Origin: Bradyrhizobium sp. AZCC 1610
GTDB taxonomy: Bacteria; Pseudomonadota; Alphaproteobacteria; Rhizobiales; Xanthobacteraceae
Assembly: GCF_036924515.1 (NCBI RefSeq)
Contig: NZ_JAZHRR010000001.1
Coordinates: 186,001-250,000, forward strand
Length of the DNA stretch: 64,000 nucleotides
Direction: 5' to 3'
Below the pieces are notes generated by a model. That model saw nothing but the letters and a program-made list of their open reading frames with translations. It did no database searches and had not been told where the DNA came from. This document shows positions 31,125-40,450 of the stretch, piece after piece. Position numbers and translations under genes: made by a program. Within the stretch, counting starts at the first letter, position 1. The number at the start of each line of letters is the position of its first letter.

Positions 31125-31772
31125 ATGATGCAAAATTCTACCAGATCGGCAACGAAGGTCCTGATCGTCGACGACCATCCGGTGGTTCTGTCGGGTTGCC
31201 GGTCGCTGTTTGCGTCGGACAATTCCGTGAAGATCGACGAGGCCACCGACGCCAAGTCCGGCCACCGCGCCTACGTGACGAAGCGGCCCGACGTCACGGT
31301 GATCGATATCAAGCTTCCGGATGTCTCCGGTTTCGAACTGATGCGGCGCATCCGCAAGGACGACCCGGACGCCAGGATCATCATGTTCAGCATGAATGAC
31401 GATCCGGCGTTCGTGGTTCGCGCCATCGAGATGGGCGCGCAGGGCTATGTCTCGAAGAGCGACGATCCAAGGATGCTGGTGAAGGCCGTCCGCAAGGTGG
31501 CCGCGGGAGACAATTTCATTTCACCGCAACTGGCGGAGGCGGTGACCTTTTCAGGCGCTTCGATCAAGGCCAATCCGGCATCGCAAATGACGGCGCGCGA
31601 GCTGGAAATCCTGCGGCTGCTCGGCCGCGGCGACAAGATCGTCGAAGTCGCCGATGCGCTGGAGATTTCCTACAAGACGGTGGCCAACACCACATCGCTC
31701 CTCAAGCAGAAGCTCGGCGCCAAGAACCATTCGGATCTGATCCGGATCGCGGTGGAGATGGGGCTCGGCTGA
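31125..31772 (+). CDS. NarL/FixJ-family response regulator
   Basis: 215 aa. The receiver domain (about 10-125) has acidic pocket Asp16-Asp17, phosphoacceptor Asp61 in TVIDIKLPDVSGF, and Lys in GYVSKSDDPR. The LuxR-type helix-turn-helix at about 145-210 reads TARELEILRLLGRGDKIVEVADALEISYKTVANTTSLLKQKLG. Paired with the divergent histidine kinase. Target genes are not evident; the small His-rich gene downstream is one candidate. Confidence 0.92.
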   Translation: MMQNSTRSATKVLIVDDHPVVLSGCRSLFASDNSVKIDEATDAKSGHRAYVTKRPDVTVIDIKLPDVSGFELMRRIRKDDPDARIIMFSMNDDPAFVVRAIEMGAQGYVSKSDDPRMLVKAVRKVAAGDNFISPQLAEAVTFSGASIKANPASQMTARELEILRLLGRGDKIVEVADALEISYKTVANTTSLLKQKLGAKNHSDLIRIAVEMGLG

Positions 31773-31898
31773 CCGCCGGCTGAATCATCACTCTTAATCA
31801 CCGAACCGGCCGCGCCTCGACGGCGCGACCGTTCGCATCGCGGGCCTTCGCGTGTCGTCCGGGCAATGGGAGTGACGAACGCGAATGCAGCGAAAGCC

Positions 31899-32120
31899 TT
31901 ACCAGCGGCGATGGTGACGCCATTTGTGATGACCGCGGCCCCTGTACCACCCGTAATGGTGTCCGCGTCCGCAGTGCCAACGGCCGTGGCCACGACCGCG
32001 CCCGTGCTTGACCTCAATCACTCCGCCGTCCTGCGCGGCCATCGGCGCCATGCCGAGCCTGGCGGAAGCGGATATGGTCATAGCCAGCAGCACGAGACCA
32101 ATCAGGGCGATACGTCTCAT
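31899..32120 (-). CDS. Small exported His/Gly/Arg-rich protein
   Basis: 73 aa from the ATG at 32120, with GGGAGGA just upstream. A signal peptide (RRIALIGLVLLAMTISASA) is followed by a short acidic-neutral stretch and a tail of alternating H, G, R and W (KHGRGRGHGRWHCGRGHHYG). The mature protein is strongly basic and could bind metal or RNA/DNA, but no function is known. Not similar to a family I can name. Confidence 0.6.
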   Translation of the reverse strand: MRRIALIGLVLLAMTISASARLGMAPMAAQDGGVIEVKHGRGRGHGRWHCGRGHHYGWYRGRGHHKWRHHRRW

Positions 32121-32278
32121 ACGATGTCCTCCCGTTCGCGTGGTTGCGACGTCGGGCACAAGTTCCCTGTGGAACGTTTTGTTCCGGCGCGCATGAAGTA
32201 AAATAACAAGGGCGTTCGTGGTTATTGACGGGAAACTTTGGCAACGTGCGCCTCGATGGTCGATGGCAGGAGCGGTGA

Positions 32279-32491
32279 ATGGCTGACTCGGATATCGTGG
32301 AGACCGCCTGCGCACGGGCGTGGGGCGTTTACCTCCTGATCAACCGCGGCATTGATGAGAATGACGCACGGCGGGACAAATTGAAGCATTTCGTGCGCAT
32401 GCGCTGCGAAGCGGGCGACAACGAGACGGAGTATCTCGCGGTCGAAGGTCTCAAATATCTCAAGCAGCTGGACGGGTCCCGGACCGGCTAG
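32279..32491 (+). CDS. Small conserved-looking hypothetical protein
   Basis: 70 aa, preceded by AGGAGCGGTGA. MADSDIVETACARAWGVYLL and KLKHFVRMRCEAGDNETEYL give a compact helical protein with ordinary codon use for the genome, so I consider it real. No motif gives a function. It lies alone between the His-rich gene and a terminator. Confidence 0.6.
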   Translation: MADSDIVETACARAWGVYLLINRGIDENDARRDKLKHFVRMRCEAGDNETEYLAVEGLKYLKQLDGSRTG

Positions 32492-32664
32492 GCGTACGCC
32501 GCCGATGGTCGGACAATCGAGATTCTCGTCGGGAAAAACTGGAACAATCGATTTCTTCGCGAGTTGCCGGTTTGCATCGTCATGGATTTTGGTCGAGGCC
32601 GAAACCAGTATGAAAATCGTGAAGGTCTGCACCAGTAATTAACGACAGACCCTTCCAGGAGAGA

Positions 32665-32696
32665 GGGCCGCAAGCGTCGCTTGCGGTCCTTTTTTC
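32665..32696 (+). terminator. Rho-independent terminator
   Basis: Stem GGGCCGCAAGCG/CGCTTGCGGTCC (12 bp, one G-T pair) with a 1-nt centre, then TTTTTT. It ends rightward transcription from the small gene at 32279, or of an undetected short RNA in 32492-32664. Confidence 0.75.
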
Positions 32697-32707
32697 GTTT
32701 GGTGGCA

Positions 32708-33601
32708 TCAGCCCCGGTAACGCAGCGCCGCGACCAGCACGGCAAAGGCCGGCGTTAGCTGACGGCGGCTCGGGTAATACAGGTGATAGCCTGAAAACGG
32801 CGGGCACCAGTCGGCCAGCACCCGGATCAGGCGGCCGCCGGCGAGATGGGCCTGCACCTGGTCCTCGGGCAGATAGGCGAGGCCGAGCCCGGCCAGCACC
32901 GCGTTCATCCGCAACGTGATGTTGGTGAATACCAACTGGCCGTCGACCCGGACCCTTAGCGCGCGCCCGCGCTTTTCGAACTCCCAGGCGTAGATCCCGC
33001 CATAGGTCGGCAATCGGATATTGATGCAGCTATGGGCCACGAGGTCCTGCGGCTTGGCGGGCTTGGGGTGAACAGCGAAATAGCCGGGCGTGCCGACCAC
33101 CGCCATGCGGAAATCCGGTCCGATGCGCACCGCGATCATGTCCTTGGCCACCTGCTCGCCGAGGCGAACGCCGGCGTCGTAACGCTCCGCGACGATGTCG
33201 GTGAAACCGTAGTCGATGTTCACCTCCACCTTGATGTCGGGATATCGCGGCAGCAATGACGCCAGAGCAGGCCAGAGGATCGTTACCGCCGAATGCTCGG
33301 CCGCGGTGATGCGGACGGTGCCGGCCGGCTTGTCGCGCAGCTCGGTCAGCGCGGACAGCTCGGCGTCGATCTCCTCCAGCTTCGGCGCCACCGTTCGCAG
33401 CAGGCGCTCGCCCGCCTCCGTCGGTGCGACGCTGCGGGTGGTGCGGGTCAATAGCCGCAGACCGAGCCGCTCCTCCAGCCCGCGGATCGTATGGCTGAGC
33501 GCGGATTGTGAAACGTCGAGCTGGGCTGCCGCGCGGGTGAAGCTTCTCTCCCGCGCCACCACCAGGAACGCGAGGAGATCATTGATGTTCTGCCGCGCCA
33601 T
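32708..33601 (-). CDS. LysR-family transcriptional regulator
   Basis: 297 aa. N-terminal winged helix (about 1-62) with RSFTRAAAQLDVSQSALSHTIRGLEERLGLRLLTR, then the effector-binding domain (about 90-295), ending with LLP-like SGYHLYYPSRRQLTPAFAVL, which is typical of the CrgA/aromatic-type clade. Divergent from the molybdenum aldehyde oxidoreductase operon with a 250-bp gap containing a palindrome; it probably controls that operon. Confidence 0.92.
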   Translation of the reverse strand: MARQNINDLLAFLVVARERSFTRAAAQLDVSQSALSHTIRGLEERLGLRLLTRTTRSVAPTEAGERLLRTVAPKLEEIDAELSALTELRDKPAGTVRITAAEHSAVTILWPALASLLPRYPDIKVEVNIDYGFTDIVAERYDAGVRLGEQVAKDMIAVRIGPDFRMAVVGTPGYFAVHPKPAKPQDLVAHSCINIRLPTYGGIYAWEFEKRGRALRVRVDGQLVFTNITLRMNAVLAGLGLAYLPEDQVQAHLAGGRLIRVLADWCPPFSGYHLYYPSRRQLTPAFAVLVAALRYRG

Positions 33602-33620
33602 TCATGAATCCATTTCATAA

Positions 33621-33637
33621 GTACAAGCTGATTGTAC
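33621..33637. promoter_or_regulatory. Putative LysR operator
   Basis: GTACAA-GCTGA-TTGTAC, perfect 6-bp arms and 5-bp centre, 20 bp upstream of the LysR start codon and about 215 bp before the aldehyde oxidoreductase operon. Length and symmetry fit an LTTR box (T-N11-A core TACAAGCTGATTGTA). Confidence 0.5.
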
Positions 33638-33851
33638 CACCTAATCGAAGCCCGGTGCAGCCGTTAGCTTTTGTTGTGAGTCGGCAAGCGTAGCCGCCAT
33701 CCCGGCAGCGTCGCCTCTTTCAATCGTGAACGCCGGAGAGGAACAGCCAAAACGCGGCGCGGTTACACGATGTGCGACCGGATGTTTGATGCGGACGCCC
33801 AAACGGGCGCGCCGAACGCGATTCGCACGACAGCAGAATGGGAAACACGAC

Positions 33852-34511
33852 ATGCAAGGTCCGAGCGACTTCGAATTATCGCGGCGTAAATTGTTGTTGG
33901 GAACTGCCGCATCGGTGGCGACGACTGCCGCAGCGTCGGTCGCCTATGCCCAGACTCCAGCGGTTCCAGCCCGGCCCGCCACCGCTGCAGCCTCTGCCGT
34001 ATCGCACGTATCCTTCAATGTGAACGGCACGGCGCGTGAGATCATCGCGCTTGACGCGCGGACCACGCTGCTCGATGCGCTGCGCGATCACTTGCATCTT
34101 ACAGGCACCAAGAAGGGCTGTGATCACGGACAGTGCGGCGCCTGCACGGTCATTGTCGGTGGGCGGCGGATCAATTCATGCCTGACACTCGCTATCATGC
34201 ATGAGGGCGACAGCATCACGACCATCGAGGGGCTGGGTCTGCCCGAGAGCATGCACCCGATGCAGGCCGCCTTCGTCAAGCATGACGGCTATCAATGCGG
34301 CTATTGCACGCCTGGGCAGATCTGCTCGGCCGTCGCGGTGCTGGATGAGATCAAGGCCGGTATTCCGAGCCATGTCAGCGCCGACCTGAACGCAGCCCCA
34401 CAACTGACCAACGCCGAGCTCCGCGAGCGCATGAGCGGCAACATCTGCCGTTGCGGCGCCTATTCCAACATCGCCGAGGCGATATCAGAAGTTGCCGGGA
34501 GACAGGCATGA
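33852..34511 (+). CDS. Periplasmic aldehyde oxidoreductase, [2Fe-2S] subunit (PaoA-like)
   Basis: 219 aa from the ATG at 33852. The Tat leader is [20 protein letters not shown] ending near YAQ. Plant-ferredoxin-type cluster: [12 protein letters not shown] and a following Cys in INSCLTLA; second cluster in the helical domain: [14 protein letters not shown] and [11 protein letters not shown]. The leader and the proline/alanine linker match PaoA (YagT) of the E. coli periplasmic aldehyde oxidoreductase rather than cytoplasmic CoxS-type subunits. Overlaps the next gene by 4 bp. Confidence 0.9.
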   Translation: MQGPSDFELSRRKLLLGTAASVATTAAASVAYAQTPAVPARPATAAASAVSHVSFNVNGTAREIIALDARTTLLDALRDHLHLTGTKKGCDHGQCGACTVIVGGRRINSCLTLAIMHEGDSITTIEGLGLPESMHPMQAAFVKHDGYQCGYCTPGQICSAVAVLDEIKAGIPSHVSADLNAAPQLTNAELRERMSGNICRCGAYSNIAEAISEVAGRQA

Positions 34512-35458
34512 AATCCTTCACCTACCAGCGCGCCGCCACCCCCGTCGAGGCCGCAGCCACCGCCATGGGCGCCCAAGAGGCAAAATTCATTGCCGGCGGC
34601 ACCAATCTGCTCGACCTTATGAAACTCGAGATCGAGACCCCTGCGCATCTGATCGACGTCAACGGCCTTGCGCTGGACAAGATCGAATCCACGCCGGAGG
34701 GCGGATTGCGGATCGGCGCGCTGGTGCGCAACACCGATCTCGCCGCCGCCGCGCGCGTGCGGCGCGACTACGGCGTATTGTCGCGTGCGCTGCTCGCTGG
34801 CGCCTCGGGTCAGTTGCGCAATATGGCGACGACCGCGGGCAATCTGCTGCAGCGCACCCGCTGCCCATATTTCTATGACACCAACCAGCCTTGCAACAAG
34901 CGCCGGCCCGGCAGCGGCTGCGCGGCGATCGGCGGGTTCAGCCGTCAGCATGCCGTGGTGGGCGGCAGCGAAGCATGCATCGCGACCCATCCGAGCGACA
35001 TGGCGGTGGCCATGCGCGCGCTCGACGCGACGGTGGAAACGATACGTGCCGACGGCGCGACGCGAACGATGCCAATCGCGGAACTGCATCGCTTGCCCGG
35101 CGATACGCCGCATATCGAAACGACGCTCATGCCAGGCGAACTGATCACGGCGGTGACGCTGCCGAAACCGGTCGGGGGGATGCACATCTATCGCAAGGTG
35201 CGTGACCGTGCGTCTTACGCCTTCGCGCTGGTGTCGGTTGCTGCCATCGTGCAGCGCGACGGCACCGGGCGCGTTGCGCTCGGCGGCGTCGCGCCCAAGC
35301 CGTGGCGCGTTGAAGCCGCGGAGGCCCAGATGCCGCGCGGCGCCAGGGCCGTCGCCTCGCAGTTGCTCGCCGATGCGAAGCCGACACGCGAGAACGCATT
35401 CAAGCTGTCGCTGGTCGAGCGCACGCTCGGCGCGGTGCTGACCGAAGCGAAGGGCTGA
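34508..35458 (+). CDS. Aldehyde oxidoreductase FAD subunit with [4Fe-4S] insert (PaoB-like)
   Basis: 316 aa. FAD-binding PCMH-type domain with [15 protein letters not shown] and [17 protein letters not shown]. The segment [20 protein letters not shown], followed by a Cys in GSGCAAIGG and one in [13 protein letters not shown], is the four-Cys insertion that holds the additional [4Fe-4S] cluster of PaoB-type subunits. C-terminal CO_deh_flav_C region [18 protein letters not shown]. It has no export signal of its own, as expected for a complex exported through the PaoA Tat leader. Confidence 0.9.
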   Translation: MKSFTYQRAATPVEAAATAMGAQEAKFIAGGTNLLDLMKLEIETPAHLIDVNGLALDKIESTPEGGLRIGALVRNTDLAAAARVRRDYGVLSRALLAGASGQLRNMATTAGNLLQRTRCPYFYDTNQPCNKRRPGSGCAAIGGFSRQHAVVGGSEACIATHPSDMAVAMRALDATVETIRADGATRTMPIAELHRLPGDTPHIETTLMPGELITAVTLPKPVGGMHIYRKVRDRASYAFALVSVAAIVQRDGTGRVALGGVAPKPWRVEAAEAQMPRGARAVASQLLADAKPTRENAFKLSLVERTLGAVLTEAKG

Positions 35459-35461
35459 CAC

Positions 35462-37666
35462 ATGAAGTTCGAAACATCAGCTACGACAAACCCGATCGAC
35501 CAGCTCAAGGTGATCGGCAAGCCCGCCGATCGCATCGATGGTCCGCTCAAGACCACCGGCCGCGCGCGCTATGCTTATGAGCGCCACGATGTCGTTTCGA
35601 ACCCGGCTTATGGCTATGTGGTCGGCTCGGCCATTGCCAAGGGACGAATCGCCTCGATCGATCTCACCCACGCCAAGGCTGTGCCCGGCGTGCTCGCGAT
35701 CGTCACGGCCGACAACGCCGGCAAGCTCGACAAGGGCAGGCTCAACACTGCAAAACTGCTCGGCGGTCCCGAGATCCAGCATTATCACCAGGCCATCGCC
35801 GTCGTCGTCGCGGAAACGTTTGAGCAGGCGCGCGCCGCGGCACAGCTGATCCGCGTCGATTACGTCAGGGAGCAGGGCGCGTTCGATCTCGCTTCACTGC
35901 TGGACAAGGCGAAGCCGAATCCCATCACCGGCGGTCCCGGCGATACGGCGGTCGGCGACTTCGCCGCCAATTTCGCTGCCGCGCCGGTCCGGCTCGATGT
36001 GCGCTACTCAACGCCCGATGAAGCGCACGCCATGATGGAGCCGCACGCGACGATCGCCGAATGGGATGGCGACAAGCTTACGCTATGGACCTCCAACCAG
36101 ATGATCGCCTGGAACAAGGCCGAGATGGCCAAGATCCTGGGCATGCCAATGGAAAACGTCCGCCTCGACTCGCCATTCATCGGCGGCGGCTTTGGCGGCA
36201 AGCTGTTCCCGCGCGCCGACGCGCTGCTGGCGGCGCTCGGCGCCCGCGCCGCGAAACGGCCGGTAAAGGTGGCGCTGCAGCGTCCCCTGATGTTCAACAA
36301 CACCACGCATCGACCGGCAACGATCCAGCGCATCCGCATCGGGGCGACGCGGGACGGCAAGATCACGGCGATCGGTCATGAAAGCTGGTCGGGCGATCTG
36401 CCGGGCGGCAAGGCCGATGGCGCAGTCGCCCAAACGAGGCTGCTGTATGCAGGCTCACACCGCATGACCGCCACGCGGCTCGCGACGCTCGATCTGGCCG
36501 AGGGCAATGCGATGCGCGCGCCGGGCGAGGCGACGGGCATGATGGCGCTGGAGATCGCCATGGACGAAATGGCCGAGAAGCTCGGCATGGATCCGATCGA
36601 GTTTCGCATCATCAACGATACCCAGGTCGATCCGGAGAAGCCGGAGCGTCGGTTCTCGCAGCGTCAGCTCGTCGAGTGCCTGCGCACCGGCGCCGAGCGC
36701 TTCGGCTGGAGCAAGCGCAACCCGCAGCCGGGCAGGGTCCGCGACGGACGCTGGCTGGTCGGCATCGGCGCAGCCGCTGCGTTCCGCAACAATCTGCTGA
36801 TGAAGTCGGCGGCGCGGGTGCGGCTCGACAACAAAGGGGTCGTGACCGTCGAGACCGACATGACCGATATCGGCACCGGCAGCTACACCATCATCGCGCA
36901 GACGGCGGCCGAGATGATGGGCGTGCCGCTTGAAAAGGTGCAGGTGCGCCTTGGCGACTCGGCCTTCCCGGTGTCGGCGGGCTCCGGCGGGCAGTGGGGC
37001 GGCAATAGCTCCACCGCGGGCGTCTATGCCGCGTGTGTCAAGCTGCGCGAGGCGGTCGCGCAGAAGCTCGGTTTCAATTCCGCGGAGGCGGAGTTCGCCG
37101 ATGGCGAGGTGCGCGCGGGCAATCGCAGCGTGCCGCTGGCGCAGGCTGCGGCCGATGGCGGCATCACGGCCGAAGACGAAATCGAGTACGGCGATCTCGC
37201 CAGGAAGTACCAGCAATCGACCTTCGGCGCGCACTTCGTCGAAGTCGGCGTCGATGCCGCAACCGCCGAGATCCGCGTGCGGCGGATGCTTGCGGTGTGT
37301 GCCGCCGGCCGCATCCTCAATCCGAAGACGGCGCGCAGCCAGGTGATCGGCGCGATGACCATGGGCGTGGGTGCTGCGCTGATGGAGGAGCTCGTGGTCG
37401 ACAAGCGCGCCGGCTTCTTCGTCAATCACGATCTCGCGGGCTACGAAGTGCCGGTTCATGCCGACATCCCCCATCAGGACATGTTCTTCCTCGACGAGAC
37501 CGATCCGATGTCGTCGCCGATGAAGGCCAAGGGCGTCGCCGAGCTCGGCATCTGCGGCGTGGCGGCAGCGGTTGCCAACGCGGTCTACAACGCGACGGGC
37601 GTGCGCGTCCGCGATTATCCGATCACGCTCGACAAGCTCCTGGAGCAAATGCCGGACGTGGGTTGA
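35462..37666 (+). CDS. Aldehyde oxidoreductase molybdenum-cofactor subunit (PaoC-like)
   Basis: 734 aa. Xanthine-oxidase family large subunit. Features in order: small domain with GRARYAYE, substrate-channel region [20 protein letters not shown] [18 protein letters not shown], Moco-binding [33 protein letters not shown], and the catalytic base Glu694 in [13 protein letters not shown]. Hydroxylates aldehydes to acids; E. coli PaoC prefers aromatic aldehydes. Three base pairs separate it from paoB-like. No PaoD-type cofactor maturation gene is adjacent. Confidence 0.9.
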   Translation: MKFETSATTNPIDQLKVIGKPADRIDGPLKTTGRARYAYERHDVVSNPAYGYVVGSAIAKGRIASIDLTHAKAVPGVLAIVTADNAGKLDKGRLNTAKLLGGPEIQHYHQAIAVVVAETFEQARAAAQLIRVDYVREQGAFDLASLLDKAKPNPITGGPGDTAVGDFAANFAAAPVRLDVRYSTPDEAHAMMEPHATIAEWDGDKLTLWTSNQMIAWNKAEMAKILGMPMENVRLDSPFIGGGFGGKLFPRADALLAALGARAAKRPVKVALQRPLMFNNTTHRPATIQRIRIGATRDGKITAIGHESWSGDLPGGKADGAVAQTRLLYAGSHRMTATRLATLDLAEGNAMRAPGEATGMMALEIAMDEMAEKLGMDPIEFRIINDTQVDPEKPERRFSQRQLVECLRTGAERFGWSKRNPQPGRVRDGRWLVGIGAAAAFRNNLLMKSAARVRLDNKGVVTVETDMTDIGTGSYTIIAQTAAEMMGVPLEKVQVRLGDSAFPVSAGSGGQWGGNSSTAGVYAACVKLREAVAQKLGFNSAEAEFADGEVRAGNRSVPLAQAAADGGITAEDEIEYGDLARKYQQSTFGAHFVEVGVDAATAEIRVRRMLAVCAAGRILNPKTARSQVIGAMTMGVGAALMEELVVDKRAGFFVNHDLAGYEVPVHADIPHQDMFFLDETDPMSSPMKAKGVAELGICGVAAAVANAVYNATGVRVRDYPITLDKLLEQMPDVG

Positions 37667-37734
37667 GCGCTCGGATCGCGCGCGGCCGCGTATCATCTCG
37701 AAGCTCGCCGCAAGTGCCTTTAGGGGAAAGCACC

Positions 37735-38226
37735 ATGATCACGCGAAGACGCCTGCTCGCCACCACCGGCCTCGCGGTGTTGGCAGCAGGCACCACGCCG
37801 GCTGTCCCGGCCAAGGCAAGGAACGGAACGATGGAAATCAAGCGAAGCGGTTCACAGCCCTCCGGCAAAGGGCCTGCCGAATATTTTACGGGCAGCGTGC
37901 GCGTCGATCCGCTCTTCCAGGCGGCTGACCCTGCGCGCGTCGCCGGCGCCAGCGTCACCTTCGAGCCCGGCGCGCGGACGGCATGGCACACCCACCCCTT
38001 GGGCCAGACCCTGATCGTCACATCCGGCCGCGGCTGGGGTCAGGTCTGGGGCGGGCGGGTCGAGGAAGTTCACCCCGGCGACGTCGTCTGGTTTCCGCCC
38101 GGCGAGAAGCACTGGCACGGTGCGACGCCGACCACAGCCATGACGCACATCGCCATCCAGGAGCGGCTCGACGGCAAGGCCGTCGACTGGATGGAGAAGG
38201 TCAGTGACGAGCAATACCGGGCTTGA
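37735..38226 (+). CDS. Exported cupin, (R)-hydroxynitrile lyase (mandelonitrile lyase) type
   Basis: 163 aa from the ATG at 37735 (AGGGGAAAG upstream). A Tat-like leader [20 protein letters not shown] occupies the first 32 residues. From Met33 the protein aligns with the Granulicella tundricola cupin hydroxynitrile lyase as I remember it, in register: metal ligands His85, His87, Gln91 and His126 correspond to its His53, His55, Gln59 and His94, and Ala72, Val74 and Gln142 to its pocket residues 40, 42 and 110. That enzyme releases HCN and benzaldehyde from (R)-mandelonitrile. The gene is 68 bp after paoC-like and probably co-transcribed. The physiological substrate is not proven. Confidence 0.82.
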   Translation: MITRRRLLATTGLAVLAAGTTPAVPAKARNGTMEIKRSGSQPSGKGPAEYFTGSVRVDPLFQAADPARVAGASVTFEPGARTAWHTHPLGQTLIVTSGRGWGQVWGGRVEEVHPGDVVWFPPGEKHWHGATPTTAMTHIAIQERLDGKAVDWMEKVSDEQYRA

Positions 38227-38375
38227 TTGAACGCGGTTGTCTTGAGGGTTTGATCGGTGCGGCTGGGATGTCCGCTGTGCCCCGATCGCGACCAAATTCC
38301 ACATCGCACCGAAATGACGCGATGTGCCAAAAACGGAAATGGAGACTCTCTAGAGCCGCTTAAGCGTTTAACGCA

Positions 38376-39281
38376 TCAGTGCTTGGCTAGAAAAGCGAGC
38401 ACAGCCTCATCGTAAGCGTCAGGGTTCTCGGAAGGCACGGTGTGTGAACTTCCGGCAATGACGATCCTCTGGTGGTTTGGCAAGCAGACCCCCAACTCAT
38501 CTACAATCCGGTAAAAGAATCTGGGGCTTCGCTCGCCATTCGACAATAGTACCGGGGCATTGATCGCCCTGGCCATTTCGCACGTGAAAATCGGCCTCGG
38601 GCGTTTTGTCGTGGCATCGGCTTGGTACGACGCCACGTTGTCCAAATTCATCATCTTGTCGGCATCGGAGCGGCGCTCATAAGCGCCCGGTCCACCGACG
38701 GCGTTTACGAATAGCGGTATGCCGGCTTTCGCGTCGCCAGCCTTGAGTGCCTGCCTTGCTGGCGCAAGACCATTGGCCCACGCTTTCAACATATCAGCGA
38801 CGTCGGGAACGCCGACCAAAATGCCAGTGGCCGGCGGTTCATTGAGTGCTAGGCTGACGACCATCTCTGGATGCGAGGCAGCAAAAAACAGCGCGGCATG
38901 CGCGCCCGAGGAATGCGCAACAACCCGAACTTTCGATAAGCCTAGAGCCCGCACGAACGCAACAAGGTCTTCACCGTGCGCATCAGCAGCCCCATCCGGC
39001 ATACCGTCCGGACTTACATCGTTCGGATAATTGTTGCGGCGGCTGTATGCTATTGCGCGATAACGACCAGCGAACTTTGGCAGATGTCCGGCCCACATTC
39101 GGTAGTCTTGAAGGCCGCCGTGAACAAATATTAGCGGCTCGCCTTGGCCGACTTCAACATAAGAAAACTCAGTGCCGTTGGCGGAAATGCGTCTGACTTC
39201 ATCGGCCATAGCTATGACGGTCAAGGCTGCGCTAATGATTAAAGCTACTACCGTTGCCCGCGCAAAATCGCGACGCGTCAT
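38376..39281 (-). CDS. Exported alpha/beta hydrolase
   Basis: 301 aa from the ATG at 39281 (MTRRDFARATVVALIISAAL), a signal peptide ending near AMA. Upstream in-frame Met codons give non-hydrophobic extensions and are less likely. Alpha/beta-hydrolase landmarks are the oxyanion HGGLQDYRMW, nucleophile elbow VVAHSSGAHAAL (Ser), and a late His in GSSHTVPSENPDAY. Probably an esterase or lactonase in the periplasm. The next gene leftward-transcribed upstream is a Bug-family binding protein 80 bp away, so the two may be one unit. Confidence 0.8.
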   Translation of the reverse strand: MTRRDFARATVVALIISAALTVIAMADEVRRISANGTEFSYVEVGQGEPLIFVHGGLQDYRMWAGHLPKFAGRYRAIAYSRRNNYPNDVSPDGMPDGAADAHGEDLVAFVRALGLSKVRVVAHSSGAHAALFFAASHPEMVVSLALNEPPATGILVGVPDVADMLKAWANGLAPARQALKAGDAKAGIPLFVNAVGGPGAYERRSDADKMMNLDNVASYQADATTKRPRPIFTCEMARAINAPVLLSNGERSPRFFYRIVDELGVCLPNHQRIVIAGSSHTVPSENPDAYDEAVLAFLAKH

Positions 39282-39361
39282 GCCGGACGTTCCGACATTT
39301 CGCGATTGCTTTGGGCCGCAAGGTCGAGACGCTTGAGAACGGGCGGTCCGCCAATGGCAAA

Positions 39362-40348
39362 TCATTCGGGCTGAAGACCGATCCGGTTGATAACCTTGTG
39401 CCATCGCTCGGCTTCCTCCTCGACAAAGCTGCTCGCCTCGGCAGGCGCCGTTTCGACAAGCGTCAGTGAAAGAGCCTTCAGGCGGTCGGCGACCACGGGC
39501 GACTTCATGGCGGAGACAACATCGGCCGATATCTGTTCCACGATCGGGCGTGGCGTCGCACGCGGCGCTGCGATCGCGAACCAGGTCAGGGATGTGAAAC
39601 CGGGTATCTGCCTGGAGATCGGCGATACATCGGTGAGACCCTTGATCGGGTTGGCATCCGCCACCGCGATCGCCTTAAGCTGACCGCTCTGAATCAGCTG
39701 CTTGGCATCAGATAGGTTGACGAACATGAGGTCGACCTGGCCCCCAACGAGATCGGTCAGCGCCTGAGGATAGCCCTTGGCATAGGGAACATGAACCAGA
39801 TCGATCCCGGTTTCGAGTTTAAGCCATTCCATGGTCAGATGCGGCGTGCCGCCCCGGCCGGTTGATGCATAGTTGAGCTTACCCGGTGACGCCTTAGCGA
39901 GCGCAATCAATTCCGGCAGGTTCGAAGCCTTGAGCTTCGGATTGGCAACCAGCACATTGGGAGACCTGGCTAGGATGGTCGCAACGGCAAAGTCGGACGG
40001 CTTGAAAGTCAGCGACCTGAACAAGAACTGGTTGACCGCAAGCGGCGGCGGAGGACTTGCAAGCAGCGTATAGCCATCCGCCCTCGATTGTCCGACATAG
40101 GCCGCACCGACATTGCCGGAGGTGCCAACACGATTTTCTACGATAACGGCCTGCCGCCACTTCGCCTGCAACTGTTCGGCGATCAGGCGCGTAAGCGAAT
40201 CCAGTACGCCGCCAGCAGCAAACGGAACGACGATGTAAACCGGTTGGGCCGGAAATGCCTGAGCCGACACAGCGCATGGGTTCGCGGAAAGCGCAACGGC
40301 GAGCAAGGAGAGCAGGACAAGAAAATATCGGTGTCTGCGCTGCAACAT
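39362..40348 (-). CDS. Bug-family (TctC-type) periplasmic solute-binding protein
   Basis: 328 aa. Signal peptide FLVLLSLLAVALSANPCAVSA. Mature motifs: PVYIVVPFAAGGVLDSLTRL, ENRVGTSGNVGAAYV, SPGKLNYASTGRGGTPHLTME, VPYAKGYPQALTDLVGGQVDL. These are the usual landmarks of the Bug/tripartite tricarboxylate family, which bind small carboxylates or related ligands. No TctA/TctB transporter genes are adjacent, which is common for Bug genes. Divergent from a frameshifted LysR regulator. Confidence 0.9.
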   Translation of the reverse strand: MLQRRHRYFLVLLSLLAVALSANPCAVSAQAFPAQPVYIVVPFAAGGVLDSLTRLIAEQLQAKWRQAVIVENRVGTSGNVGAAYVGQSRADGYTLLASPPPPLAVNQFLFRSLTFKPSDFAVATILARSPNVLVANPKLKASNLPELIALAKASPGKLNYASTGRGGTPHLTMEWLKLETGIDLVHVPYAKGYPQALTDLVGGQVDLMFVNLSDAKQLIQSGQLKAIAVADANPIKGLTDVSPISRQIPGFTSLTWFAIAAPRATPRPIVEQISADVVSAMKSPVVADRLKALSLTLVETAPAEASSFVEEEAERWHKVINRIGLQPE

Positions 40349-40450
40349 AGATCGACGGCCTCAAATTCAATTACACTGGCATAGTGCGCCGCTGTCCTAT
40401 AAAAAAACCAATAGAAATAGCGGAACCTCCTATCAGAAAAAGGCATAGCG

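Noticed and set aside
32582..32638. 18-codon frame (MDFGRGRNQYENREGLHQ) before the terminator at 32665
   Set aside because: Too short and without a clear ribosome site to be called; could instead be part of a small RNA, which I cannot demonstrate.
36455..37696. 413-codon minus-strand frame opposite the PaoC-like gene
   Set aside because: Antisense shadow; the opposite strand has full catalytic motifs.
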